Shown here: positions 10,384-21,210 of the stretch, piece by piece | Position numbering within the stretch: position 1 is the stretch's first letter | Layout of the letters: every line of letters begins with the position of its first letter | Assembly: GCA_958510875.1 (NCBI GenBank) | Contig: OY294070.1 | Span: 48,264,078 to 48,328,077 of the forward strand | Origin: Endomychus coccineus | Taxonomy: Eukaryota > Arthropoda > Insecta > Coleoptera > Endomychidae | DNA length: 64,000 bases | Reading direction: 5' to 3' | Program-made: the position numbers and the translations under genes | Notes under the pieces: generated by a model | What the model saw: the letters and a program-made list of their open reading frames with translations, nothing else | What the model was told of the DNA's origin: nothing | Databases searched by the model: none

Positions 10384-11679
10384 GGACAATTCGTCGTCGG
10401 CCGAATCGTCGGCGGCCGGTTCGTAGTAGAATAATTCTTTTTTCTTGGGGTCAAGTAACTATCCCTAAATTATCTTTATATCCTTTCATTATTATCAAGA
10501 GCTCTCTATAACTGAAATCTTTAATATCAGAGATATTTCCAATTTAATGATAGAAACAGATTTTCAACATGTTTTCTGTTAAGTGTACAAATCACGGAAA
10601 GACAAAGTGTTATTAAAAATTATGAATCATCAGTTATTAAGACAAAACTTTTATTGACTTAATTAATTTTGTAATAAAAATTCAAAAGGACCATTTAAAA
10701 CATCGATACAGATTTCAGTCGATTTTAAAATATTCATTTCAAGTATTTGAGTGTAGCAAACTGCAGGCTACCTACATACAAATGTTGGATATCATGAAAA
10801 ATCTAATTCCTCATTCTAGACCCAACCATACACATTGCGACTTCGAACAGGCCGCGTTTACAGCTAAGAAGGATATTTATCCGGATGTAAAGAAATATGG
10901 CTTTTTTTTTCCATTTGGCTCAGAACATTCGAAAGAAGTTGGATAACCTAGGTTTATTGAGACAGTACAATTACGATGCACAATTATCTTTGAAAGTAAA
11001 GATGATAATGGCTTTTGTTCCGCCTGCTCATCTGGATGAAGCTATTGATGCATTAGGAGATGCTTTACCGGAAAAACTCTAATCACTGTTGGATTGGTTT
11101 GAAGACAATCACACAAAAATATATAAATATGTGGATGTTTATTATACGAGTATGTAGCCTCTATATTGTATACTTATTATGTGACAGACGAGGCAACGGT
11201 CGACGTCCACCGCTTTTTCCACATCAAATGTGGAATGTTTATCAGGGAATGTTGAAGATAGGACGAACAACCATGCTTAAGCCGCTCATAGGAGACTCCA
11301 ACTAGAGTTGGGAATGAACCACCCCACAATATGGAAGTTCATTGACGGCCTGAAAAAGATCCAAAAAGGGAGAGATGCGTTTTATGAGTAACTTGTAGCG
11401 GGTCATCCCCCTCCGGTAAAGCTGAAGAAGTATAGGCATGCAGATATACGTATCATAAACCATATAGAAAATATTTGTAACATCAACATTTTAGAATAGG
11501 TACCTTAGAGGCTGAGCACACATTTACGATTTGTGAATACATGTAAGAACATATATAACTTAAAAATGTATCAGATTTAAAGTTCTTTTATTTATCAATA
11601 TATACAGACAAACTGGTGCGGCGACGAATCGGCCGACGACGAACTGGCGCGGCGACGAATCGGCGACGACGAATTGTCC
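10384..11679 (+). mobile_element. MULE (Mutator-like) DNA transposon
   Basis: The GC-rich terminal repeat GGACAATTCGTCGTCGGCCG at 10384 reappears reversed at the right end (GACGACGAATTGTCC, ending 11679) with further CGTCGGCCGATTCGT-type repeats. It encloses a MULE transposase remnant. A target duplication is not evident. Confidence 0.8.
10782..11470 (+). pseudogene. MULE transposase fragment
   Basis: Readable in at least three frames: CDFEQAAFTAKKDIYPDVKKYG (10838-10900), then, after a frameshift in a run of T at about 10905, FFHLAQNIRKKL … AFVPPAHLDEAIDAL (10905-11080), RRGNGRRPPLFPHQMWNVYQ (11190-11250) and [20 protein letters not shown] (11312-11370). FEQA and FHL.QNI are hallmark blocks of the MULE transposase domain; the final part resembles the downstream region of insect FLYWCH-type MULE proteins. 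An apparent insertion around 11100-11190 and stops make it non-functional. Confidence 0.85.
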
Positions 11680-11689
11680 TAGACCATCA

Positions 11690-12120
11690 GTTGGAGATAA
11701 ATGTGAATTTTTCGTTTATACATTTCCTTTCCTTCTAAATTACCTAGATATTTGTTCGCACTGTGTTTTAAAAGCGATAAAGTCTCCTGAGAAATGGTGT
11801 GACCTGTATTTAAAATATGATCTGCTAATGCTGATTTTTCACTATTATTCTTCATTATATGGGCATGATATTCTTTATAACAAGTTAAAGTGTTCCTTCA
11901 AGTTTGACCCACATAGCATTTTCAACTAGGCCAATAATCAATTTTGCGGATTCCAAATTTGTCGAAATCGAGAAAATCTATAAATGAGTTTTATTGCAAA
12001 TTTAGAAAACAAATTAAAGTATTTATTGGTTACTGAGGGATGATAAGTAAAATTTGTTTAATTTCATTGAATTGTTTGAATATAATAATGGCTCCAATTT
12101 CATTAGTTGATTGCGGAACG
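11690..12120 (-). pseudogene. Penelope-like GIY-YIG endonuclease remnant
   Basis: On the minus strand, 12040-11940 reads HPSV.NKY..LFSKFAIKL, the linker after the RT. Then CYVGQT…HAHIMKNNSEKSALADHI and NTGHTISQETLSLLKHSANK run openly to about 11690. The YVGQT core and the EHI/ADHI-type tail are those of GIY-YIG nucleases fused to Penelope RTs. Stops and a frameshift break the N-terminal part. The same order is found at 44950-45330. Confidence 0.75.
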
Positions 12121-12121
12121 C

Positions 12122-12516
12122 AAGAATCTGACGGGACCAAAGTGGTGTAATCTTTATATGTTAAATTATCTTCATATTTCAGAAATTTTAATTCTATATC
12201 TGTTGATGTAGTTACACGAAATTGTGGCCAATTAAGCAAAGAAACATTGAGCTTGTTTATACTTACCCAGAACATTTCTCAGTCAGTTGTATTGAAATAT
12301 GTAAGAACCGAGATGCTGTCATTGAATGAGTACTGTCAGAGTAATTGCCAATCATAGTAATACTCATACCTACACTCCTCAATTCAAAACGATTGAACTT
12401 TAAATGAATGTGCGTGAATAGTTGATCTATCTCATCGAATCGCATTGTGTTCATCAATGATTTACTACCTTTCAGAGGTTTATATTTACAAAAATATAAG
12501 AATCTGACGGGACCAA
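12122..12516. other. insert between 19-bp direct repeats
   Basis: The string AAGAATCTGACGGGACCAA occurs at 12122-12140 and 12498-12516. The left copy coincides with the point where Penelope similarity ends. The minus strand of the enclosed segment holds two short open stretches (HIHLKFNRFELRSVGMSITM; LLNWPQFRVTTSTDIELKF) that I do not recognise. Confidence 0.4.
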
Positions 12517-13879
12517 TTATTGTATATTCAATAAATGTTATAGTAACTGATTATATCAGTTTCCCGAAACTAAAATTTTCATCAATACATAATATGATTC
12601 AAAATTTCATTAGAGAGGAATGCTTCTCCTTGCTCTTGTACACATATATTATTATTGTGTATGTACATTCGGGCATTTTCGCCAACATTCGTGTGGTCGG
12701 GTCTCACTTGAATCTGCAAACGCCAGTGTAGAGCTTAACTTTATATGAAAAAAAAATAATTTTCACTAAACAATCCACCGTTTAATCTATTTCCAACCTT
12801 CATGTTACACCCTCGAAATTATACATAATTAAACTGGGAGAGAGATTATGACTGACATCCGTGTTTTAATGGCGAAAATCGAGGTCTCGCGGCACAAGAT
12901 GAGAGGGGAGAAGTCATCAACAGTGACTGTTGATGACGGTTTCAATGGACATGTTTTTACCAATGTTTTTCGCTCGAAGGACCAATATTCAGACTAGTCA
13001 GTCTAACTGTGAGTTTTTTTCCTCAACGTTAAACTCGAAATAAACAGAGAAATTATATTCTTGATGAATCTTTTTATATTTCACTTTTGACAATACAAGT
13101 CAATGTCAAAAACTGTCTTATTTCATATCTATCGTAACAAGTGAATCAAGTAGATTATATAAAAGTAACAAGAACATTAATTATATCTAAACCTTGTAGT
13201 GGACGTGTATATTTCTGAATGACATATCAGTCTGAAAATTGTAATGCGTTCTAGTTAAAGATGGTAAATCACAAACTTTTCACCTTCCCCTCGTATATCA
13301 CAGTTTTTAATATAAAAATTGACTGATATAATAAAATTTATTAAAATTGAGTATCATGTTTTATTTGATAAAATTGCAAACATTATTGCTAGGTCAAAAT
13401 TCAAATTTTGACCTATCAATATTTTTTGTTGTTGTGGTCACTTATAATACTTGTTTATTGTGAATCCGAACGTGTAGGTAATAACTAAAAATACAAATTG
13501 TGAAAATCAAAAAATACAAAATTTTTAAAATTGATTCGAAAAGCTCAAAACGGATATTTCTCTGAAACGCCGGGAATTCAGTTTAGATCGATTACAAAAA
13601 TACCCTTATTTTTTTTATATAGTGGTGGAAAAAATATATTATTAAAGTTCAGGAACCTTTTTAAAATCATTGCAAAACATTTTGGAGAATTATTTAAAAA
13701 ATAAAAACAATAGAATTACAAGAGGACGTGAACAAAACTACTAAAACCTCATAGCTACATTATAATTAGTGACCTCTCTTTCGAAATCGAAACGAAGAAA
13801 GCACTTTTAAGGGATTTTGCGTATTATTTTTGACAAATTCGCGATACATTTCCAAAGAGTGTTGCGGCACCACTGATTC
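12517..13879. other. unassigned AT-rich sequence
   Basis: No recognisable coding. A near-perfect 25-bp palindrome (GTCATCAACAGT-G-ACTGTTGATGAC) lies at 12913-12937. Confidence 0.5.
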
Positions 13880-14290
13880 GAATTGATCTCGAAGGTTTGG
13901 AGGTTATAGGCATTGGGAAAGACCTCACTAGAGGAAAACCTCACTAGGCAAAGAGTTCCACAACTTCACCCTTCGATGGAAAAATGAAGTCCGGTAGTAA
14001 GAAGTTCGGCAGGTCTCGAGTTTGTTAATGAAGGGGTGACTAACGTGACGTCTAATCCGCCTGTCTGGAATCTCTCATTGTGGAACAACGGACGAGATTT
14101 CTGATGAACTCGGACCATAGAAATATATTTAGAAAAAGGAGAGATCTCCCACCTTTCTATGATTCCCTAGAGATGTCAATGAACTCGTAAGAGTGATATC
14201 ATCAATCAGACGAATAGCCATCTTCTGGATAGAATCCAAGAGCAGCGTATGTTTGGGAGAATCCCAAATGACGACGAAAGAAAAGGATGG
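13880..14290 (-). pseudogene. LINE reverse transcriptase C-terminus
   Basis: The minus strand, in broken frames, carries the LWNSLPSEVF…AYNLQTF tail and preceding blocks of the same non-LTR retrotransposon seen at 46310-46860 (minus) and 62520-63120 (plus). The nucleotide matches are direct, for example GGTTTGGAGGTTATAGGCAT, shared with 46.5 kb. Only the 3' end of the element survives. Confidence 0.65.
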
Positions 14291-14489
14291 GTATTGCTTT
14301 CTAATTCCACAGTGAATTTAATTGAATCAAATTGGTTATTGAGTATTCTCAAAAAATCAAGTAGATCAAAATCTTATAATTGCGAAAACTTCATCGACAT
14401 ATCTGTGTCAACTTTAGGAAACTGATTTAATTTTGATTGTAAGGAGGTTTCAAGTTCGATTGTAAAACATTTTATTTTAATTGAAATTA

Positions 14490-14660
14490 ATGCGATAAAG
14501 ACGCTTAGTGCATAATACAAGTAGTTTTAAGAGTCCCGCGGTTTAGTTCATGCGTTTCCAAACATCTTCTGATGATGGTCATGAGACCGAAACGTATGAA
14601 AAGACGATCATATAATAGATAAGTGTTAATGTGACCTATTTCGCGAAAACTTACAAATAA
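14490..14660 (+). repeat. hammerhead repeat family B, copy 1
   Basis: Matches the right half of the palindromic element at 37211-37514: GCGATAA.GACGCTT.GTGC, TAGTTTTAAGA, TCTTCTGATGA, GTGACCTATTTC.CG. Confidence 0.7.
14565..14605 (+). ncRNA. hammerhead ribozyme motif B1
   Basis: AUCUU, core CUGAUGA (14569-14575), one extra U, helix II GGUC-AUGA-GACC, core GAAA (14589-14592), short helix III region CGUAUG, then AAGAC. Helix I pairs four of five positions. The residue preceding the cleavage base is A instead of U, which should weaken or abolish cleavage. The fold is otherwise intact. Confidence 0.6.
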
Positions 14661-14784
14661 TGATAAATATATGTTGGCAATGTAACGATTGGCAGAGAAT
14701 TCTCTCTCACGCTTCCAATATAATATAAAACGTATGTTGCCGCTATATAGTCTGGTCAAATTAGACGTAGAGCATGTGGAAGCT

Positions 14785-15755
14785 CGAAAAAAAAAACAGA
14801 CTGAACCAATCAATTTTTTTTTTTGCAAATTGTTCCTGGACTCATACTGGACGATATTGAACTTTAAGATCTGGTCGCTTGAACATTTTTCAATTGGTAA
14901 ACCGGAAATTGGCCAATTTTCATGGTCAATTCATTGGAAAATTATTTAAAAATTTGTAAATTTGGTAAGTATTGCCAGAATTGGCTGAAAAACTCCACTC
15001 GGAGGTTTTCGAGGTCGCTGATCACGATTCCGAAGTTAGATTTACCATTTTCGACCACTTTAGCTAGAAATTGACCAATGTTATGTCAGAAAAATGGCCA
15101 AATTAGATAATTTCGCAATTTTTGTTAAAATTGCCTAGAAAATTTCGCTCGGGGGTTTTCGAGGTCGCTATTCATGATTCAGTAACATTTTTAGTTTATC
15201 AAATATTGATAAAAATGGATAGAAAATTCATTTCGAGGGTTTTGACAATTTTTGAATAAAATTTGTAAATATGTCATTTTATAAATAATTTTCAATCTAA
15301 TTTTTTTATATTTCCTTTTTTTTTTGTACAATTTCTTACGTTTACATAATCATTTTATTTTTACGTATTAACTATTATTTACAACATAACAATCGTAAAC
15401 TCCCAAGAGAAATTTTCTAGGCAAAAATTGCGATATTATCTAATTTGGCCATTTTTCTGACATAAAATTGGCCAATTTCTAGCTAAATTGGTCGAAAATG
15501 GTAAATCTTTGGAATCGTGATCAGCGACCTCGGAAACCCCTGAGTGGAGTTTGCCAATTTTGGCAAACCAAATTTACAAATTTTTAAATAATTTTCCAAA
15601 GAATTGACCATGAAAATTGGCCAATTTCCACTTTAACAATTGAAAACTGTCCAAGCGATCAGATCTTAAAGTTCAATATCGTCCAGTATGCCTCCAGGAA
15701 CGATTTGCAAAAAAAAATTGAATGGTTCAGTCTGTTTTTTTCCGAACTTTTTTGC
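14785..15755. repeat. 1-kb foldback (long imperfect inverted repeat)
   Basis: The arm 14785-15152 is complementary to 15405-15755. Shared blocks, read from the ends: AACAGACTGAACCA, GTTCCTGGA, CATACTGG, GATATTGAACTTTAAGATCTG, ATTGGCCAATTTTCATGGTCAATTC, TGGCCAAATTAGATAAT and TTGCCTAGAAAATTTC. The ~250-bp spacer is AT-rich. Small indels and mismatches throughout suggest an old foldback element. No ORF is recognised. Confidence 0.8.
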
Positions 15756-15789
15756 TAAATTGACTCGACTAATAAGATACGCTTAGCAT

Positions 15790-16325
15790 TAGTGTAAAGA
15801 ATGAAATAAATTACTTATTTCATTATCTCACACAACTAAATAATATTCTAATTAATAATGTTTTCAAGAAAATGTTATTACAGATTCAAATCTTTCGTTC
15901 CCGAGCCTACTGAGTGGCAGCTGAGTATCCCAACACCTATAGGTACCATACCTTTGGTTGATCACCGTTTGTTGTAAATAGTTAAAATATGGTGTAAATT
16001 TAAGTTTACATCAATAATTGCTTCAGTTGTTGTTGAATGATTTTATCGAAATTTGGGAGAAAGCAGTTTTAAATTAACTTAAATTTACTGCAAAAATTTG
16101 GATTAATTCAATGTATACTTTGGGAGTTGATTTTTTTCAACGCTTCTGAAAAGGGTGTGTTTATTACGCGATTTTCCTGAAAACAATAGGAATCGTCACC
16201 CAACAGCAAACGATTTTCGTCAAAATTTGAATACGGTAGGACCTTTCGTTTATGAGTTATCGTGTAGGAAGAGCTTGAGTAAATGCAACATAATTTCCGG
16301 ACTTCGTCCGCGAAGAGTATAATAA
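15790..16325. repeat. dispersed repeat, copy 2 (partner of 3690-4340)
   Basis: Collinear with 3690-4340. The tRNA-like block of copy 1 is here strongly decayed (…GAGCCTACTGAGTGG…) and the terminal hairpin is partly lost (CTTCGTCCGCGAAG). Confidence 0.6.
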
Positions 16326-16520
16326 GCGGAATATATGCATCTACCTAATAGTAGATGTCCCTCTAAGAAATCCAAACAGTATAATAAGCGGAATATATGC
16401 ATCTACCTAATAGTAGATGTCCCTCTAAGAAATCCAAACAATGTACACATCGGGAAATCTATCGGTGAATGCTGCTTGGATTTCTTAGTGGGACATCTAC
16501 TATTAGGTAGATGGCGTTAG
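16317..16520. repeat. 62-bp tandem duplication plus inverted copy
   Basis: A ~62-bp unit (starting GTATAATAAGCGGAATATAT) occurs twice in tandem (about 16317-16378 and 16379-16440). Its CATCTACCTAATAGTAGATG…AAGAAATCCAA part recurs reversed at 16471-16512, so the block can fold. The right part shares GATTTCTTAGTGGGACATC with 49187-49206 and GATTTCTTAGTGGGAGATC with about 61772. Confidence 0.75.
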
Positions 16521-17064
16521 ATATTATTGTATCGTTTCCGAGGCCTGCATCCGCCTGCTACCATTCGGACCCCCGTTGACCTTTGCGCTGTTTCGAAGCC
16601 CAAATCAATTCTTTTCCGTAGCAAATTTAAATGGCGCCATCTAAATACGTATTTTGGCAGTTGCCATCTTCAGCAAAGCGACATAACACATCCTGTTATG
16701 CATAATTATTATATCATGATGTTTCCGATTCATATCTTGTCATTTTATTTCTGGACGTTATTTTGCAATAATCCGCCGAATATTGAAAATGAAATCGCTG
16801 AAGATATTATAGAGAATGTATTTTTACCTCTCATACTATACGTGATCAAGACCGTAGTCTAGGGTGTAATCCCCCTCCTTTTTGTTGTGATGAGAAATAT
16901 GAGATTTTGAATCCGCAACCCTTATCCCCCAAATATTTTGCTGGCTACGGTTATGCACGTGATGTAAGGGAAGTATTGTATAGGCCTAAAAATAAATTTA
17001 CCGATTTTTGCGAATATATCCGTTTTGAGCCTTTCGAATCCATCTACGCTTATTTATGAGTTGG
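16521..17064. other. unassigned sequence
   Basis: An open stretch at 16527-16862 (+) has no recognisable similarity and I do not call it a gene. Confidence 0.4.
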
Positions 17065-17128
17065 TGTATGTGTGTGCTCTGTGTGTATGTGTGTTTGATC
17101 GTTTGTGTGTGTGTTCGTGCGTGTGTGA
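17065..17128. repeat. GT-rich microsatellite
   Basis: Interrupted GTGT runs (TGTGTGTGCTCTGTGTGTAT and similar). Confidence 0.85.
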
Positions 17129-17569
17129 ACAATTGCGCCGTTCCTATTGGTCGTACGAATTTGACAATTTATAATTGACTTTAAACGTGGGGAAAATACG
17201 AACATTATTGTTTTGGCGGCCACCTTGCAAGGACTACTTTTGGCATCCATCATTCAGTTTTTCAAATGGATTCTATGGTACTTGTGTATTATTATTATTA
17301 TGCCAGCAGTGTTTTTCTGCTTATAAAAATATATCACAATCATACATTTAACCTACAGAAATCTTCGAAATTACTATTTCAAGATTTAAAAAATGAGATT
17401 TTGTTTCCTCGTCAATACTAAATTCTAAATTCTGGGAACTCGAGGCTGTTTCCTATGTGAGAAGTCAGTCTGCTAAGCGTCAACTGTCGCGTAGTACCAA
17501 AAGGGTGGCGCATGAGTCGAGGAATGTTCTCTGGCAACTGTCATTGTTGACTTGTAAACACAAGGAATA

Positions 17570-17790
17570 CCGGCGTTTTTATAAAAAAAATTACGAAACC
17601 GTGCATTGTACCGAAATGCAAAACGGGGTACAAAAGTGTAAAGCAAGAAACTTCTGTTTTTAAAGTGCCGAAAGATGCGGAAATGCGTTAAAAGTGGATG
17701 CTTGCGATTCCGAATAGAAATCATTTTAACGAGGTCTTTTATGTGTGCGAGCATGTATAACGAGAAAGGGGAAGTTATTTTTAAGGTGAG
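17570..17790 (+). pseudogene. THAP zinc-finger domain fragment
   Basis: One frame reads KPCIVPKCKTGYKSVKQETS, VFKVPKDAEMR, a stop, then KWMLAIPNRNHFNEVFYVCEHV. The CX2-4C pair, FK.PKD and the WL.AIPR…VCEHH region are the C2CH THAP signature; the last zinc ligand is lost to decay. THAP domains bind DNA in P-type and ISL2EU-type transposases and in host THAP proteins. The sequence ends VIFKGTGAG at a good splice-donor string (AAG|GTGAGT), hinting at an original exon. It may belong with the element at 19288-21210, but the two are 1.5 kb apart. Confidence 0.65.
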
Positions 17791-19287
17791 TAATACATTT
17801 TGACAAGAGTAACAGTTCTATTCCTCTCTCAAATCAGAATAGTAAATATTGCGTTAGGAGAAAAATTATTTTACTTAATAATGTGATTGTTGCCATACTT
17901 CGATCCAAGCGCTAGCTGGTGTCTGAGCGAGGGACTACGAGTTTGGCGACATGTAAGAGATTCATGTCTAACATAGAGTTCCCAGACCTGTATGTACGAC
18001 CGTGGTTGTATCTTAATACGGTTACTTTAAATTACTTATTCTGTGGTATCATGAAATTGAGGTTGACATAGTTCTTTATGTCAATGGTTTTGAAAGTTCA
18101 CCGGACAGCAAAATATTATAACAATGCTTATAGTATGAAACATGGAGTTGTAAAACAAATGTGTTGCCAATTCAAATAAATGGCATGATGGATGGAGAGT
18201 ATAATTATTAAGCTTCCTTTTATTATATTATTTATTAAGAAAGTTATTGAATATATATAATCATACATTTAACACGCAGAAATGTCCGTAAGCGAAAAAT
18301 TATGTGAACATATAAGGCAGGTGAAAGAAGTTAGTGACCTACGGATCAGTTAATTTGAATCTTGATTGGTTTTAATTCGCAAATACAGAATGTACGATGT
18401 TTCAGATTTTATAAATTCGTGTAAATAATAGTTCATTGTAACAAAATTCTGCAATTATCAGAGTTTTTAATTAATTCAAAAATAACTATAAATTATAGAA
18501 ATATTATACATCACATTTTTTGTTTTAAGACATTCGTTAATCATAAAAAAAGAGCGTTAAGAGGGATATTGTGAGAATTTGTAACTTTTTAAATAAAGGA
18601 AAAAATTGTGCAAAGATTTTGACTGTACGTATCATAATTATCATAATATAATTATCTAGTTTCCCACCCTCTCCAAAATAAAATTGCGTTAGTTACAATG
18701 TTACAAAAATCTTTTGTTAATCGAAAAAAATGTATTCTTGTATTCGGGATAACAAAATAATTTGTTGCTATGACCTTGATCAATATACATTATTAATCAA
18801 TGGTATGACAGAACCATTGTTAGAAAATCAAAAATTATATTCCGAAATCTAATAATTATAATAAAACAAGCTACAAATTTTCGCACCACATTACTAATTT
18901 ATAATGAGGAACAGAAAATTATTCCAGTCGTTGAGCCCCAAAAATTTTCTATATTACCAGCAATTACTTATGTGAATGAAAAAGCTAAAAATGTTCGTTT
19001 AAGAACTAATTCATAAGAAAGAGGCGACAATTTTTATTACAATATTTAATTTGCATTTTTTATAGTGGATAATTATTTTCAATATAAGGATACGCAGTAG
19101 TGACAATTGAAAAGTTTACAGTTCTCAATGATTGCATATTTGAAGAATGATAGAATTATCAAATTTCTACTATAGAAGAAACTAACTGTATCGTTGGATA
19201 CCGTTTATTATAGTAATTACTAATTAAATACTCTTGTATTCAAAGATAAATACAAATTGAATCAAGATCCCATACATTCTATTCTGT
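17791..19287. other. unassigned AT-rich sequence
   Basis: No recognisable gene, RNA or repeat on either strand. Confidence 0.5.
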
Positions 19288-21210
19288 TATACGCTAAAGA
19301 AGTATCGGCTTTGAGAAACGCGCGCGCCGTCTGCTGGGTGCTCGCAGCATTACTTGTAGGCAACGTTTGTAAACAACACCGTTGCATTCGTATGGACTTG
19401 GCTGTTTGTTTCTCGAATTATTCGTTTTTCAATTGTTTTTAATTTATTTTATTAACTAGGCAGTATGAGCCTAGTAATAAAAAGTCATTTTCAAGAAGTG
19501 AGACTTGATTGTTTTCGTAACAAGAGTAAATCAAAGGGCAAAAGGCTGTCATGTCAGCAGCTTGAAAGAGGAACGCCGTGATTGTGATGTTTTTATCACA
19601 GGCGTTGTTTTAAGAGAAACTCCTGGTGCTACCAGTACCAGAAAACATGAAAATTTATATTTTCCTGTCGCAGAGGTTGGTTATTCTTTTTTATTTAATT
19701 CAATTCAATGAGTAAGTGAAAAAATTATTTACCGAAAATAGATAATATGCAGATGAATAATATTTACTCATGAAATTTTATATGCCTTATTGAATAAAAA
19801 CTATTATTTAACTTATTTGTAAAATAAGGTATACAACGTGTTTTCAGAATAAAAAATATAATGAATATATTTTTAAACACTTATATAATTCACTTTGTAA
19901 AAATTGTGATTTAGAATTTAATTTGATCTCTCGGAGACAATAAATAAATTTTAAATATATTTAATACATTATATATACTATATAATTTTATATATTCAAT
20001 AAGGGAAATATATATATTCCGAAGGGAAATAAACAGGTTTCATTGCCCGGCACAGGGCAATTATGAGCTCATTATTTCCCTGACGGGTATAAATATATTT
20101 TTGTACACTGAAAAAAAACGCACGCTGCAGCTATTCGTATTTTCGTCAACGAAGAAAACACGTGTTCGAAAACGGATCAGCCAATGGTATAGAATAGGCC
20201 CCCCGAAGTCCAGGTAGAAAAATATCGAAAAGGTTGCACCATCGAGGAAATGCTGAAGAAACGCAATTTGTCTGACGGCGACATCACAATTTTACCAAAT
20301 GAAGTTTTTTAATTCAAAGATGTTCAAAACGCAGAGCCAATTTCTCCTGAAAATTGTTCTTTTTTCGAAACTATAGAGTCAGAAATTCAGATAGAAAAAT
20401 CAAAAACTGAAAAAGAAACTGATGAGCCGGCAAAGCTTGTTAAAATCAATGATTTTATAAACGAGCTGTATGAATTTCAAATTCGCTGTAGTGCACCTAC
20501 TTATCATGCTTATCAAAGCAATCAACTTTATACGTTACTGGTGTCAAATTGTGCAATTTTTTTGTGTACTCTTCCATAGATAGTGTTTTGATACAAATAC
20601 CGCGAAACGAGAAATTCCTGGCAAGCCTTGTCCCAAAAATCGAACAATTTTATTTTCAAAACTTCCTCCCAATTCTGTGCAAAAGTTCCTGAAAAGCAAG
20701 GGACATCAAATAACTTACATTTGTATGAAACATGATAAATTAATTTCAAAACTTTATTTGTAAGGTTTATTCTGTACTTTGCCCTTGTCCCTCTTGTACA
20801 TTTTTTATAATTGGCTCTTTTGTATTTGCTAAGGCACAAGCAACATGCACAACTTTATCAATTCTTGATAACATTTCAACATTAATGTGCTCCAAAATTT
20901 TGAAAATTTTAATTCTTTGTATAGCTCGTTCAACGTGGATCCTAACGCTCGCGATTTCATAGCCTTCTAAAACTTCTTCTTTCGTGGATTGAGAGTTAAA
21001 AGCGAATGGAGGCATTACTAAAGTACACTGACGTTTGAAGAGTCCTTTTTGCCTTTTTTCCCGCAAATTCTAACATTTTCCGCACTCGTTTTGGAGACAT
21101 TCGCTTGATAAACACACGCGTTTGATAGATGAGAACGTAAAGCTATGACTCTAGGTAATGATGATGACGGCTACACGGTGGCGCCACCAGAGATACTTCT
21201 TTAGCGTATA
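19288..21210. mobile_element. ISL2EU/Harbinger-type DNA transposon (decayed)
   Basis: A perfect 19-bp inverted terminus, TATACGCTAAAGAAGTATC, at 19288-19306 and reversed at 21192-21210 bounds 1923 bp. The minus-strand end carries a DDE_Tnp_4-like C-terminus. A plus-strand stretch at 20190-20520 (IEEMLKKRNLSDGDITIL, then INDFINELYEFQIRC) looks like a linker of a second ORF but is not identifiable. Small G/C-rich blocks sit just inside both ends. Confidence 0.7.
20767..21066 (-). pseudogene. DDE_Tnp_4 transposase C-terminus
   Basis: The minus strand reads CTLVMPPFAFNSQSTKEEVL, GYEIASVRIHVERAIQRIK, IFKILEHI and VHVACALANTKEPIIKN. RIHVERAIQRIK with its catalytic Glu and the CAL.N…PII ending are diagnostic of the DDE_4 nuclease of ISL2EU/Harbinger-like transposons. 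Only the last ~100 residues of a longer transposase remain; the first two catalytic Asp blocks are absent. A further open stretch (20528-20766, minus) is not recognised. Confidence 0.85.

Larger units (their letters stand above)
10190..12121 (-). mobile_element. Penelope-like element, split by a MULE
   Basis: Collinear (reversed) with 44515-45545. From the high end: the SN.S…F…HPSV.NK…LFSKFAI.L block (about 12100-11940), a GIY-YIG-type stretch, the 3' UTR (GCAAACAAG region) at about 10355, then a hammerhead-bearing repeat at 10265-10310. The MULE at 10384-11679 sits within the 3' UTR: the Penelope sequence breaks at …AACAAGTGGGGG and resumes at ACCATCAGTTGGAGATAA, matching the uninterrupted 45.3-kb copy. 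Confidence 0.75.

Noticed and set aside
17050..17253. Minus-strand open frame rich in His/Thr
   Set aside because: Arises from the GT microsatellite.
19980..20110. Start of a TATA-rich promoter before the plus-strand stretch at 20.2 kb
   Set aside because: Plain AT-rich sequence inside a decayed transposon; nothing distinguishes a promoter.
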